A DNA stretch of 64,000 nt, from assembly GCF_003052165.1 (NCBI RefSeq), contig NZ_CP024869.1, forward strand, positions 2,700,001 through 2,764,000. The letters are read 5' to 3'. The notes beneath the pieces were generated by a model that searched no databases, was not told the origin of the DNA, and saw only the letters and a list, made by a program, of their open reading frames with translations. Shown here one piece after another: positions 53,598-61,970 of the stretch. How positions within the stretch are numbered: position 1 is the stretch's first letter; the number at the start of each line of letters is the position of its first letter. Source of the DNA: Dietzia sp. JS16-p6b. Its GTDB lineage: Bacteria; Actinomycetota; Actinomycetes; Mycobacteriales; Mycobacteriaceae. Position numbers and translations under genes: made by a program.

Positions 53598-53861
53598 ATG
53601 ACCCACGCACGGCCCTCCGACCCCGACCCCGGCCAGACCCCCGATCTCGACAGCGGCGGCTCGCCCGACGGCCCGCAGACCCCGGACTCCGATTCGACGT
53701 CGATGCAGTCCGACAGCGCGACCGAGAAGCAGGGGCCGATGGAGCAGCAGAGCCCCACCCCGTCCCCGTCCAAGAAGGGGGCGTACATCCCGATCATCGT
53801 CATCGTCGCCATCGTCCTCCTTCTGGTGGTCGGGCTCGTGGGTTACGCAGTGACGGTCTGA
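53598..53861 (+). CDS. Small single-pass membrane protein, 87 aa
   Basis: The first 60 residues are Pro/Asp/Ser/Gln-rich and probably disordered. A single TM helix follows (AYIPIIVIVAIVLLLVVGLVGYAV) at the very end, giving a tail-anchored look. GAAAGG precedes the ATG by 6 nt. It lies 3 nt upstream of the flavoprotein gene, so the two are co-transcribed; it may hold that enzyme at the membrane (inference). Confidence 0.75.
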   Translation: MTHARPSDPDPGQTPDLDSGGSPDGPQTPDSDSTSMQSDSATEKQGPMEQQSPTPSPSKKGAYIPIIVIVAIVLLLVVGLVGYAVTV

Positions 53862-53864
53862 CCC

Positions 53865-55058
53865 GTGTCCGCCGCGTTCGACACCGTGATCATCGGAGCG
53901 GGCAACGCCGGGATCTCCCTGGCCGCGCGACTGCGCCGGGACGGCCGGGAGGACATCGCGATCGTCGACCCGGCCCCCGTCCACCGGTACAGGCCGATGC
54001 TCAACTACGCCGCCGCCGGCCTGGCCCAGATGAGGCGGTACGAACGGGCGATGACGAGCGTCGTCCCCTCCGGCGTGCAGCTCCTGCCCCACCCCGCCGG
54101 GCGGGTGGACATCGATGCCCGGACCGTGACCCTCGGTCCGCGCGAGCAGGGCCCCACGGTGAACTACGAGAACCTGGTCGTCTGCCCCGGCCTGACCCCC
54201 CGATGGGACGCGATCCCCGGACTGGACAAGGCGTACGTCGCCGGGTGGGCGGCGTCCGCCCACGTGCCCGAGTACGCCGGTCGCGCGTGTGCGGCGCTGG
54301 TCCGCCTCCGCGAGGGGTCCGTGGTGTTCTCGGTACCGCCGGAGCCCGCCTCCTGCGGGGGCACCGTGCTCAAGGCCATGTTCCTCGCGTGCGACCGGTG
54401 GCGACGCGAGAAGGTGCTCGACCGGATCGAGGTGCACCTGGTCACCCCGTTCGGAGGTCTGCTCGGACTCGAACCGTGCGACTCACACCTGCTCCCACTG
54501 ATCCGGGAGTACGGCATCACCGTCCACGAGCGCTCCGACGTCGCCGCCGTCGACCACCACGCGCGCACCGTCACCCTGACCGGTGCCGTGTCCACGACGA
54601 TCGAGCACGTCGACCTCGCCTATGTCACGCCGCTGAGCCGGGCACCGGAGTTCATCACCCGGGCCGGGTTGTCCGACGGGGGCGAGGCCGGGCTCGTCGA
54701 GGTGGATCCACAGCGCTTGAGCCACGCCCGCGCCGACTCGGTCTGGGGCCTGGGCGACGCCGCCGCCGCCGGCACCCGCCCGTCCGGCGGGGCCTTACGT
54801 CCCCAGGTGGCGGTGGTCGCCGACAACCTCCGCGCGGCCCGGGACGGTGGCCCGGGGTCGCGGTACGACGGCTACACGATCATCCCCATCGCCGTGGGCC
54901 GGGACCGCCTGATGCTGGCCGAGCACGACCGGGACGGACGGCCGGCGCCCGAGATCCCCGGGATCGACCTGACGGTCCCCAGGCGCTCGACGTACGCGTT
55001 CGACCGCTATCTCCAGCCGGTCCTCTACTTCCGGAAGCTGCTGCGCGGACGGGTCTGA
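53865..55058 (+). CDS. SQR-like NAD(P)/FAD-dependent oxidoreductase
   Basis: A 397-aa flavoprotein related to sulfide:quinone oxidoreductase and type II NADH dehydrogenase. It has VIIGAGNAGISLAARLRRDG at the N-terminus, VHRYRPMLNYAAAG, NLVVCPGLTPRWD, a Cys in PPEPASCGGTVLKAMFLACDRWRR, and the late FAD motif SVWGLGDAAAAGTRPSGGALRPQ. The C-terminus ends FDRYLQPVLYFRKLLRGRV, a possible membrane-touching helix. The few Cys do not fully match the two redox Cys of classic SQR, so sulfide as substrate is uncertain. Confidence 0.85.
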   Translation: MSAAFDTVIIGAGNAGISLAARLRRDGREDIAIVDPAPVHRYRPMLNYAAAGLAQMRRYERAMTSVVPSGVQLLPHPAGRVDIDARTVTLGPREQGPTVNYENLVVCPGLTPRWDAIPGLDKAYVAGWAASAHVPEYAGRACAALVRLREGSVVFSVPPEPASCGGTVLKAMFLACDRWRREKVLDRIEVHLVTPFGGLLGLEPCDSHLLPLIREYGITVHERSDVAAVDHHARTVTLTGAVSTTIEHVDLAYVTPLSRAPEFITRAGLSDGGEAGLVEVDPQRLSHARADSVWGLGDAAAAGTRPSGGALRPQVAVVADNLRAARDGGPGSRYDGYTIIPIAVGRDRLMLAEHDRDGRPAPEIPGIDLTVPRRSTYAFDRYLQPVLYFRKLLRGRV

Positions 55059-55100
55059 GAACGGGGTCCGACGACGGATCGGGGACGGTCCGCGGACCGC

Positions 55101-55817
55101 TCAATCGCGCGACCCGACACCGGCGCGCAGGGCGGCCTCGATCATGTCGTACAGGTGCGCCACCACCACCTCGAACCGGTCGTTGACCACGGTGTTGCGG
55201 GCATCTCGGCGGTCCTCGAAGACCGCCAACGCGCCGGTGAACATCTGGGTGGCCAGGTCGATGCGTTCGAACGCCACCCGCCGCGGCAGGTGGGACAGCA
55301 CGTCGATGAGCCGCACCACCACGTCGTCGGCCGCCGTCCGCAGATCCGCCTCCGGGATACCGGGAGCCATGACCGGGCCGACCCTCTGCAGGAACCGCGC
55401 GTAGTGCGTGGCCTCGGGGTGGGAACGCAGGAGGTCGACGATGGGGCCGAAGAGAACCCCGACGAGGGTGTGCAGGTCCTCACCCAGGCCCTGTTCGTCG
55501 GCCGCGGCCAGGCGCCGCCTGCGGTCGGCGTCGAGGGCGACGATGCGCCGCCGCAGCACCTGCAGGATCAAGCCGTCGCGGCTACCGAAGTGATACTGGA
55601 CCGCCGAATTGTTGCGTTGGCCCGCCGCCGTCGCGACGTCGCGCATCGAGACGTCGTCCAGGCCTCGCTCGCTGATCATCTTCTCGGCGATCTCGATCAT
55701 CACCGTCTTGGCGCCCCTGGCCTTCCCGGCCTCCACGGTGCGATCGGCCCGCCCGGAGGGTGTCACCGCGTCGGCTGCGCTCGGTTCGGCAGTGCGATCA
55801 TCGGATCCGTGCTGCAC
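55101..55817 (-). CDS. TetR-family regulator
   Basis: A 238-aa repressor-type protein. After a disordered Ala/Asp-rich N-terminus of about 35 residues, the HTH reads TVMIEIAEKMISERGLDDVSMRDVATAAGQRNNSAVQYHFGSRDGLI (about 38-85). The helical C-terminal domain has SHPEATHYARFLQRVGPV. The ligand is unknown. It converges with the SQR-like gene. It lies upstream of an SDR-SnoaL operon but on the same strand, 179 nt beyond it. No palindrome is clear at its own start. Confidence 0.88.
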   Translation of the reverse strand: MQHGSDDRTAEPSAADAVTPSGRADRTVEAGKARGAKTVMIEIAEKMISERGLDDVSMRDVATAAGQRNNSAVQYHFGSRDGLILQVLRRRIVALDADRRRRLAAADEQGLGEDLHTLVGVLFGPIVDLLRSHPEATHYARFLQRVGPVMAPGIPEADLRTAADDVVVRLIDVLSHLPRRVAFERIDLATQMFTGALAVFEDRRDARNTVVNDRFEVVVAHLYDMIEAALRAGVGSRD

Positions 55818-55900
55818 CGGGACTCCACTTCCGACCTGCAGCCTCAGCTACTCGGGGCTGAGCACCGTCAGGACTGGTACGGCCGGCGGGATTCCGACGA

Positions 55901-55916
55901 CAGTGGGGTGCCACTG
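55901..55916. terminator. Small hairpin after the SDR gene
   Basis: CAGTGG-GGTG-CCACTG, perfect 6-bp arms, 81 nt past the SDR stop on the minus strand. It could end the SnoaL-SDR transcript or be an operator for the TetR gene. Confidence 0.35.
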
Positions 55917-55996
55917 GACTCGGGGGACCGGCGCTGCTCATGGTGCCCCATGTCGACTGCGGTCGGGGATCGCTCGTCCCGGGTGGGTGTGCGAGG

Positions 55997-56842
55997 TCAG
56001 CCCCAGCGGGACTGCCCTCCGTCCAGGGGGATGGTCGCTCCACTGAGGTACGAGGCCTCGGCCGAGCACAGCCAGGCCACGGGGCGACCGATGTCACTCA
56101 GCGGATCGCCGACGCGGCCGGCGGGGATGCTCGAGACGAACTCCCGGGCCTCCTCGGGGTTGTTCTCCATCCACCAGTCCAACCCGGGACTGTGCGCATG
56201 CGGGGCGATGTTGAGAGCGCGGGTGCCCTCGGAGGCCCACTCGTAGGCGGCCGCGCGGGTCAGTGCGCGGATGGCCTCCTTGACCGCGGAGTAGATGCCG
56301 TAGTTCGCGGCGTCCCACCGGACGGCGGCGGCGGTCACGAGGTTGATGATCGTGCCGCCTCCGCGCTTGGCCATCTCGGGCCGGGCCAGCTTCATCAGGC
56401 TGAACGTCACGCGGGGCCCGCCCTCGAAGGCCTTGCGGAACTCGTCGTCCGGGTAGTCCGACAGCGGCAGCGGCATGGCCATGTTGGCGTTGTTGACCAG
56501 TATGTCGACCCCGCCGAGCTTCTCCACCGCGGTCGCGATGATCGCCTCGGGGGCTCCGTCGGTGATGATGTCGACGGCCAGGCACTCGGCGGTGCCCCCG
56601 TTCGAGCGGATGATCTCGGCGACCCGCTCGAGCTTGCGCATCCGGCGCCCGACCAGCAGGAGCGCGGCGCCGGATTCGGCGAGACCGAGTGCGATGCCCT
56701 CCCCGACCCCCTGCCCGCCGCCGGTGACGATGGCGACCTTTCCGGCAAGTCGGTCCTCGCGTGTGGTGCCGGGGTTCCCGGCGGGCTGCGCTGTGGTGTC
56801 GTGCTGCGTTGTCGTGTCGGGCTGCGCTGTGGTGTCGGTCAT
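55997..56842 (-). CDS. SDR-family oxidoreductase
   Basis: A 281-aa short-chain dehydrogenase with a Thr/Gln/Asp-rich N-terminus containing short repeats (TTAQPDTTTQHDTTAQP), then KVAIVTGGGQGVGEGIALGLAESGA, VNNANMAMPLPLSDYPDDEF, and the catalytic YGIYSAVKEAIRAL. It lies 65 nt after the SnoaL-like gene on the same strand, and the divergent TetR at 57481 probably controls both. The substrate is unknown; a hydroxy- or keto-lipid or steroid is typical of this pairing. Confidence 0.9.
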   Translation of the reverse strand: MTDTTAQPDTTTQHDTTAQPAGNPGTTREDRLAGKVAIVTGGGQGVGEGIALGLAESGAALLLVGRRMRKLERVAEIIRSNGGTAECLAVDIITDGAPEAIIATAVEKLGGVDILVNNANMAMPLPLSDYPDDEFRKAFEGGPRVTFSLMKLARPEMAKRGGGTIINLVTAAAVRWDAANYGIYSAVKEAIRALTRAAAYEWASEGTRALNIAPHAHSPGLDWWMENNPEEAREFVSSIPAGRVGDPLSDIGRPVAWLCSAEASYLSGATIPLDGGQSRWG

Positions 56843-56907
56843 GGGGTCCTCCGGGGGTCGGTGCGGGGGTGCGTGCGAGTCGGGCCGGCGTTCGGCAACG
56901 AGGGAGA

Positions 56908-57402
56908 TCACCCTCGCCCGGCGCCCTCACCGCCGTCGGCGGGAGCGAGGTGGTTGTCGGTGAGCGTGAAGCTCGGGATGTCCTTGAGGTCGATCATCGC
57001 CTCGTACGTACGCGAGTAACCGGTGCTGGCGATGACCCACCGACCGTCGTGGCGTGCGTAGGTGTCGGAGTAGAAGGCGCCCCCGATGATCATCGTGTCG
57101 AAGGCGGGGACGATCACCCGGTCCTGCAGGTACCAGCGAGCGGTGGCGGTGTCGCCGTCCACCTCGATCTCCGGGTGGTGGGCCTGGTGCTCGGTGATCA
57201 CGTCGTCGGTCATCTGCTCCCGCAGCCCGGCCACCACCTCGTCGCGGCCGGTGTAGGACAGGCGCCTGCCGTAGGACGCCGAGACCTCGGGCGCGAGCGT
57301 CTCCGCGAGCTCGTCCCACAGCCGCAGGTCCACACAGCGCAGGTAGCGGTATTTCAGGGCCTTGATCGCGTCGATGTCGTCGCGGCGGTCGGTGGTGGTC
57401 AT
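56908..57402 (-). CDS. SnoaL/NTF2-like protein
   Basis: A 164-aa cone-fold protein: AIKALKYRYLRCVDLRLWDELAETLAPEVSASYG, a central HHPEIEVDGDTATARWYLQDRVI, and a GGAFYSDTYARHDGRWVIASTGYSRTYEAM strand region. These are typical of SnoaL-like isomerases, dehydratases or binding proteins. The ATG at 57402 follows GAAAGG. It is the first gene of the SnoaL-SDR unit and divergent from a TetR gene across an operator-like inverted repeat. Confidence 0.88.
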   Translation of the reverse strand: MTTTDRRDDIDAIKALKYRYLRCVDLRLWDELAETLAPEVSASYGRRLSYTGRDEVVAGLREQMTDDVITEHQAHHPEIEVDGDTATARWYLQDRVIVPAFDTMIIGGAFYSDTYARHDGRWVIASTGYSRTYEAMIDLKDIPSFTLTDNHLAPADGGEGAGRG

Positions 57403-57452
57403 CGTGGGCCTTTCTCGCGAGGGGGGCGCGTCAGTCCACACCCGTCAAGCCG

Positions 57453-57474
57453 ACTGTAGTCAGTTGTGTACAGT
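57453..57474. promoter_or_regulatory. Inverted repeat between the SnoaL-like and TetR genes
   Basis: ACTGTA-N10-TACAGT, perfect 6-bp arms. The right arm TACAGT is also a TANNNT hexamer 6 nt before the TetR ATG at 57481. This is a likely TetR operator controlling both directions. Confidence 0.55.
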
Positions 57475-57480
57475 TCGGGG

Positions 57481-58140
57481 ATGGAAAGCGAGAACCGGTC
57501 CGACGACGACGAGGACGGCCACCCCGGCCCGCTCCCACCCGACCCCGCGACCGCCCGCGGGCACGGCGCCCCGCGATCCCGCCCGACCGGTCGTGACGAG
57601 GTCCGCTCCGCCGTCCTCCGCGAGGCCCGCAGGTTGCTGTCCGAGCGTGGGCCCCATGTCCCGCTGCGCGATATCGCCGACGCCGCGGACGTCAACCTCG
57701 GCCTGATCCACCGGCACGTCGGCCGGAAGGACGCCCTGCTGACCACCGTCATGCAGGAGGCGGTACGGCTCGGCGCCGCCCGGCTCGAGCACCTGGACGA
57801 CGCGGGCGAGGCCGTGCGCGGGATGCTGCTCGCCGCCACCGCTCACCCGGAGATCAGCCGACTCCTGGCCTGGCTGGCCCTGGACCGCGAGGCCGCGTTC
57901 CCCCCGATGATCGACCCGGCCGAACGCCCGGCCGCGGCGCTGCGCCGCATGACCTCGCCCCCACCGGCCGGGGACGTCGAACTGCTCCTCGTCTTCACCG
58001 CCGTCTACGCCTGGCCGGTGTTGCGGGGCACCCTGCTGGACGCTCTCGACATCCCCGCCGACCAGCGCGAGGAGATCGACGACCGACTCGCCGATCTCCT
58101 CGCCCGCATGGTGACGGGCCACCGCGGTGGCGCCAGCTGA
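57481..58140 (+). CDS. TetR-family regulator
   Basis: A 219-aa protein with a charged, Pro-rich N-terminus, then a TetR HTH (DEVRSAVLREARRLLSERGPHVPLRDIADAADVNLGLIHRHVGRKDALLTTV, about 38-88). The C-terminal ligand domain is unremarkable. ATG 57481 is favoured over an in-frame GTG at 57466 because TACAGT lies 6 nt upstream of it, fitting a leaderless start. Its stop lies at the edge of a 22-bp tandem repeat. It is divergent from the SnoaL-SDR operon, its probable target. Confidence 0.87.
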   Translation: MESENRSDDDEDGHPGPLPPDPATARGHGAPRSRPTGRDEVRSAVLREARRLLSERGPHVPLRDIADAADVNLGLIHRHVGRKDALLTTVMQEAVRLGAARLEHLDDAGEAVRGMLLAATAHPEISRLLAWLALDREAAFPPMIDPAERPAAALRRMTSPPPAGDVELLLVFTAVYAWPVLRGTLLDALDIPADQREEIDDRLADLLARMVTGHRGGAS

Positions 58141-58194
58141 CGGGCCCGCCGGCGCTAGCTGACGGGCTCGCCGGCGCTAGCTGACGGGCTCGCC
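58141..58194. repeat. 22-bp tandem repeat holding the DUF4389 gene stop
   Basis: The unit CGGGC(T/C)CGCCGGCGCTAGCTGA occurs at 58141-58162 and 58163-58184, with a partial third to 58194. Each copy contains CTAG, the reverse of the stop codon used by the minus-strand gene, and the TetR stop TGA lies just before the first copy. Confidence 0.85.
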
Positions 58195-59754
58195 CGCGTC
58201 CTCCGACGACACGAGACCGGTCGCCTCCCCCGGGTCCCGGTCCGGCTCCTCCGGCCCCTGATCCAGGCGGAACGGCGGGTACTCGTCGCGTAGGAGCAAC
58301 ACGTACGAGCCGACCCGGTACACCCAGCGGTTCAGGCCCACGATGAGGTCGAAGAGCCGGGGCAGGTAGCGGCCGGTGAACAGCAACCCGATCGCGGCGA
58401 TCAGCACGAGCAGGCCGACCAGCGAGATGTTCCACTCGGCGCCCCCGTACTCCGAGGCTCTGGTCAGGGCCGCCCCGCCGCCGGTGAGGATGCCCACGAT
58501 CAACAGGTGCGGGATCACCAGCAACCACCACTTGACCAGCACCAGGCCGCGCGAGAGCCGCTCGGGATAGGCCACGTCCAATCCGGCCGGATAGTCGGTC
58601 GGCGCCAGCGAGAAGGGCGGGTACCGGTCCGTCCCGAGCACGGAGTAGGCGTAGAACCCGACGCGCCAGTTCCACCGCAGCACTCCGACGCTGTAGGCGA
58701 ACCACGCCCGCGGGTAGCGGCCGGTGAACAGCACCACCAGTCCCGCGGCGACCGTGGTGACGACCAGCGCGAACCACAGCAGGGCCAGCACGATGTAGTG
58801 CGGGATCGCCAGCAGCCACTTGATCAACCACAGACCGCGGGACACCTGCGGGTCCAGGTGCCCGGTCAGACGCAGCGGATCGGGACCCACGCCGGCGGGA
58901 AGGGCGCCCGCACCGGCCCCGGGAAGGGCGTCGGGGTCGGCGTGCCGGTCGATGTCCCGGCCCAGCCCCGCGGTCGCCACGAGGATCAGCGGCAGCCCCA
59001 CCGCCAACGCCACGAGTCCGGCGATGAGAACACCGGGCCCGGCGAGTCCGAACACCTCGGTGTGTGCGCCCACCTGGACGTCGACCCACACGGGGCGGGA
59101 GCCGTCGGCGTTCATCACCACGACCACCCAGTCGCCGGACCGCAGGTCGACGGTGAGGGTCTGCTGCTCTGCACCCGTCGTGGACTGGGCCCAGAAGTCC
59201 TGGTCGGCAGGAGGTTCGGGGGCACGGGTGCCCGGCACCTCGTCGAGGGCCGTCTCGGCGTCGTTCCCCGATCCCCACATCCCCGATCCCCAGTCATATG
59301 TGGGGCCCGCGGAGTATCCGGGATCCCACGGCTGGTCACCGATCACCGCGTGGGGGACATCGCGGAGATAGGCAGAGACGTCGGATGCGTCCGCGATACC
59401 GAGGAACACGTCCTGGCCGGGGACCACCGGGGTCGCGCGGAGTCGGAGGCTGATCAGGTCGTCGAGACCGTAGGGCCCGACGGTGGCTCCCTCGTCGACA
59501 TGGATCGTCAGGGGCGCGGTCGTGATGGCGTGGCCCACGGTCTGGAGGCGGTCGGTGTCGGTGAACGCGTACTGCCCGTCCCGCTGGGAGGCGTCGGCTA
59601 CCAGGATCGCCGCCCCGGCCGCTGTCATGCCGAGGCCGAACACGGCCAGCAGGACCCCGGCGACGAGCAGGACCCAGTTCAGGGGGCGGGTCCGCGGAGG
59701 GCCGTGGACGGGGGTCGAGGAGGGACCGGACGGGGTGGCGTGTGAAGTTCCCAT
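58177..59754 (-). CDS. DUF4389 membrane protein with two repeat domains
   Basis: A 525-aa membrane protein: N-terminal TM helix (LNWVLLVAGVLLAVFGLGMTAAGAAILVA), an outside region of about 180 residues, another TM helix (LAGPGVLIAGLVALAVGLPLILVATAGLG), then two DUF4389-type blocks. Each block has a KWLLAIPHYIVLALLW or KWWLLVIPHLLIVGIL entry, FTGRYP or FTGRYL and a final YRYPPFSL or EYPPFRL-like strand. The function is unknown. The ATG at 59754 begins at the first conserved stretch after a non-homologous extension. Confidence 0.85.
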   Translation of the reverse strand: MGTSHATPSGPSSTPVHGPPRTRPLNWVLLVAGVLLAVFGLGMTAAGAAILVADASQRDGQYAFTDTDRLQTVGHAITTAPLTIHVDEGATVGPYGLDDLISLRLRATPVVPGQDVFLGIADASDVSAYLRDVPHAVIGDQPWDPGYSAGPTYDWGSGMWGSGNDAETALDEVPGTRAPEPPADQDFWAQSTTGAEQQTLTVDLRSGDWVVVVMNADGSRPVWVDVQVGAHTEVFGLAGPGVLIAGLVALAVGLPLILVATAGLGRDIDRHADPDALPGAGAGALPAGVGPDPLRLTGHLDPQVSRGLWLIKWLLAIPHYIVLALLWFALVVTTVAAGLVVLFTGRYPRAWFAYSVGVLRWNWRVGFYAYSVLGTDRYPPFSLAPTDYPAGLDVAYPERLSRGLVLVKWWLLVIPHLLIVGILTGGGAALTRASEYGGAEWNISLVGLLVLIAAIGLLFTGRYLPRLFDLIVGLNRWVYRVGSYVLLLRDEYPPFRLDQGPEEPDRDPGEATGLVSSEDAGEPVS

Positions 59755-59956
59755 GATGAGTCCTCGTGCAGCAGTGTGCGGACCCACCCGGGACGGCGCA
59801 TCCGCCTATAGGTGGTGACCTTACTCTTATGTGAGCACTGTGGCGGCGGGTTCTCACCGCCGATCAACCCCGGATCCCACCCCGCCTCCCACCCGTGACA
59901 CCCTGTCCGGAACCCCGTCGCGAGACGCGCTCGCGGACATGATCGCGGCGAGCGGG

Positions 59957-61243
59957 TCAGCTCGGCGCAACGGCGAACCCCGTCGCGGGCAGCGAATGGA
60001 ACCCTCTGGTGAACGGAGAGAGCGCCCTCACGGCCCCGCCCCGGTCCACCGTGACGGACGGGTGGGCCGCGTAGAGCTCCTCGACGGCGATCCGCGCCTG
60101 GAGCCGCGCGAAGTGCGAGCCGATGCAGAAGTGAGGGCCGCGGGCGAACCCCAGGTGCCCGGTGGTCTCACGGCGGATGTCGAGCTCCTCGGCGGTGGGT
60201 CCGAACTCACGCTCGTCGCGGTTGGCCGAACCGTAGAGCATCATCACCTTCTCCCCCGCGGGGATCGTCACCCCGCCCACGGTCACCTCGCGCGTGGTCG
60301 TCCGCGCGAGCGCCTGCACGCTGGACTCGAAGCGCAAGCATTCGGTCAGCGCGCCGGGGATCAGTCCCGGGTCCGCCACGACCAGGTCCCTCTGCTGCGG
60401 ATGTGCGTCCAGGAGCGAGACGGTGTGCGAGATGAGGTTGCCGGTGGTGTCGTTGCCGCCGGCCACGATCACGAAGCAGAACCCGAGGATGTCCCAGTCG
60501 TCCAGCCGCTCGCCGTCGATCTCGGCCTGCGTCAGCGCCGAGATGAGGTCCCCGCCCGGGGACGCGCGCCGGTCGGTGATGAGCTCACCGAAGTATCCGA
60601 ACATCTCCGCCACCGCCGAGACCGCCCCGTCCTCCAGCCCCGCCGGGCGGAACCCCTCCTCCTGCAGGGTCGTCAGCGCGCTGACCCACGGGCCGAAGCT
60701 CGGCTTGTCCGCTTCCGGCAGGTCGAACAGGTGGGCCAGCAGATGCGTGGGGATCTGCGAACTGAAGTCCCGGTGCAGGTCGACCACCTCGTCGCCGTCG
60801 TCCCTCGCGGCCATCTCCGCCAGTCTCCCGCGGGCGAAGTCGCGGATGAGCGGCTCGGCCTCGGCGACGCGCCTGGGAGAGAACGCCGTGGCCAGCAGTC
60901 GCCGCTTCGCGGAGTGCTCGGGGGGATCCATCATGACGATGGTCGGGGCCAGCCCCAGCGTCTCGATCTCGTCCCGGTAGAAGGTCAGACCGCTGGCCGA
61001 GGAGAACGTCGCCGGGTCACAGACGGCGGCGTCCACGTCGGCATAACGCGACAGCGCCCAGAAGTCCGGGTGCGCCGCGGTGCCGTCCCCGCGGTGGTGG
61101 TGGACCGGGTCGGTCTCGCGCAGCCACCGGTAGGCGGGATAGGGGTCGGCCAGGTGGGCGCGGTCGAACGGATCGAAGCCGGGTTCGGGCGGTGTGGGCG
61201 CGGGCGGTGCCGAGTCGCGACCGGACTGCACTGTACGGGTCAT
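59957..61243 (-). CDS. Cytochrome P450
   Basis: A 428-aa monooxygenase. It has the I-helix oxygen-activation motif VIVAGGNDTTGNLI, ExxR in LTECLRFESS, and heme ligand loop FARGPHFCIGSHFARLQARIAV with the axial Cys. MMDPPEHSAKRRLLATAFSPR is typical of bacterial class I P450s that need separate ferredoxin and reductase; none adjoin. The substrate is unknown. The ATG at 61243 lies close to a palindromic operator, and a TetR gene is divergent. A small hairpin CGGCGG-N7-CCGCCG (59844-59862) lies beyond the stop. Confidence 0.94.
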   Translation of the reverse strand: MTRTVQSGRDSAPPAPTPPEPGFDPFDRAHLADPYPAYRWLRETDPVHHHRGDGTAAHPDFWALSRYADVDAAVCDPATFSSASGLTFYRDEIETLGLAPTIVMMDPPEHSAKRRLLATAFSPRRVAEAEPLIRDFARGRLAEMAARDDGDEVVDLHRDFSSQIPTHLLAHLFDLPEADKPSFGPWVSALTTLQEEGFRPAGLEDGAVSAVAEMFGYFGELITDRRASPGGDLISALTQAEIDGERLDDWDILGFCFVIVAGGNDTTGNLISHTVSLLDAHPQQRDLVVADPGLIPGALTECLRFESSVQALARTTTREVTVGGVTIPAGEKVMMLYGSANRDEREFGPTAEELDIRRETTGHLGFARGPHFCIGSHFARLQARIAVEELYAAHPSVTVDRGGAVRALSPFTRGFHSLPATGFAVAPS

Positions 61244-61251
61244 GGCCCCAG

Positions 61252-61268
61252 TTAACACGACCTGTTAA
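61252..61268. promoter_or_regulatory. Operator between the P450 and TetR genes
   Basis: TTAACA-N5-TGTTAA, perfect 6-bp arms, 9 nt upstream of the P450 ATG and 32 nt upstream of the TetR GTG. It overlaps a TTAACT hexamer that could be the P450 -10. A TetR-type operator is the likely meaning. Confidence 0.6.
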
Positions 61269-61300
61269 AGACTCGGAAGAGGGGATCTAGACTCGGGCGG

Positions 61301-61954
61301 GTGCCCCGCTCCACCGCCCTGTCACCCCGGCCCCGCTCGTCCGCCACCCGGGAGGCCCTGTACCAGGCCGGACTGCGGCGCTTCGCCTCCGACGGGTGGA
61401 GGACGGCACGGATCCGCGACATCGTCGGCGACGCCGGCCAGGGCAACGACTCGGCGATCAACTACCACTTCGGGGGCCGCATGGGCCTGCTGGAGGACGT
61501 GCTGCTCCGCGGGGTCCTGCGTATGGAGGACGAACGTCGGGCCGATCTGCAGAGGTGGGCGTCGTCGGCCCCGTCATCGGCCCTCGACCTGGCGGAGATC
61601 GTCCGGGCGGTGGTGTCGCCGCTGGCGGACCTGTTGGACGACGACGAGGGCCGGTGCACCCTCCGGGTGATCGCCCAGGTCGGGGCGCTCGCCGAGGTCG
61701 ACCGCACCCTGACCGACCGACCGGTCACCGGCACCGCACTGCATGACCAGCTCGAGATGCTCGTGTCCGCCGCCACCGCCCGCTGCGGACGGGACCTCGC
61801 CGGCCACCGGGTCCGGCAGCTCATCGTGATGCTCACCGCCGAACTCGCGGTGCGGGCCTGCGATCCCCCGGACGCCGCCCCACCCCACCGGGAGTACGTG
61901 GCCGACCTCGTGGACTGGCTCGCGGGGGGCCTGGCCCGGCCCGCGCCCGCGTGA
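61301..61954 (+). CDS. TetR-family regulator, divergent from P450
   Basis: A 217-aa regulator with HTH region SATREALYQAGLRRFASDGWRTARIRDIVGDAGQGNDSAINYHFGGRMGLLEDV (about 10-63) and a helical ligand domain containing LDLAEIVRAVVSPLADLLDDD. The GTG at 61301 has TAGACT exactly 7 nt upstream, so it is probably leaderless. A perfect palindrome lies between it and the P450 gene, its likely target. It converges with urtE, 16 nt away. Confidence 0.9.
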   Translation: MPRSTALSPRPRSSATREALYQAGLRRFASDGWRTARIRDIVGDAGQGNDSAINYHFGGRMGLLEDVLLRGVLRMEDERRADLQRWASSAPSSALDLAEIVRAVVSPLADLLDDDEGRCTLRVIAQVGALAEVDRTLTDRPVTGTALHDQLEMLVSAATARCGRDLAGHRVRQLIVMLTAELAVRACDPPDAAPPHREYVADLVDWLAGGLARPAPA

Positions 61955-61970
61955 GACGGGACCGCCCGGA

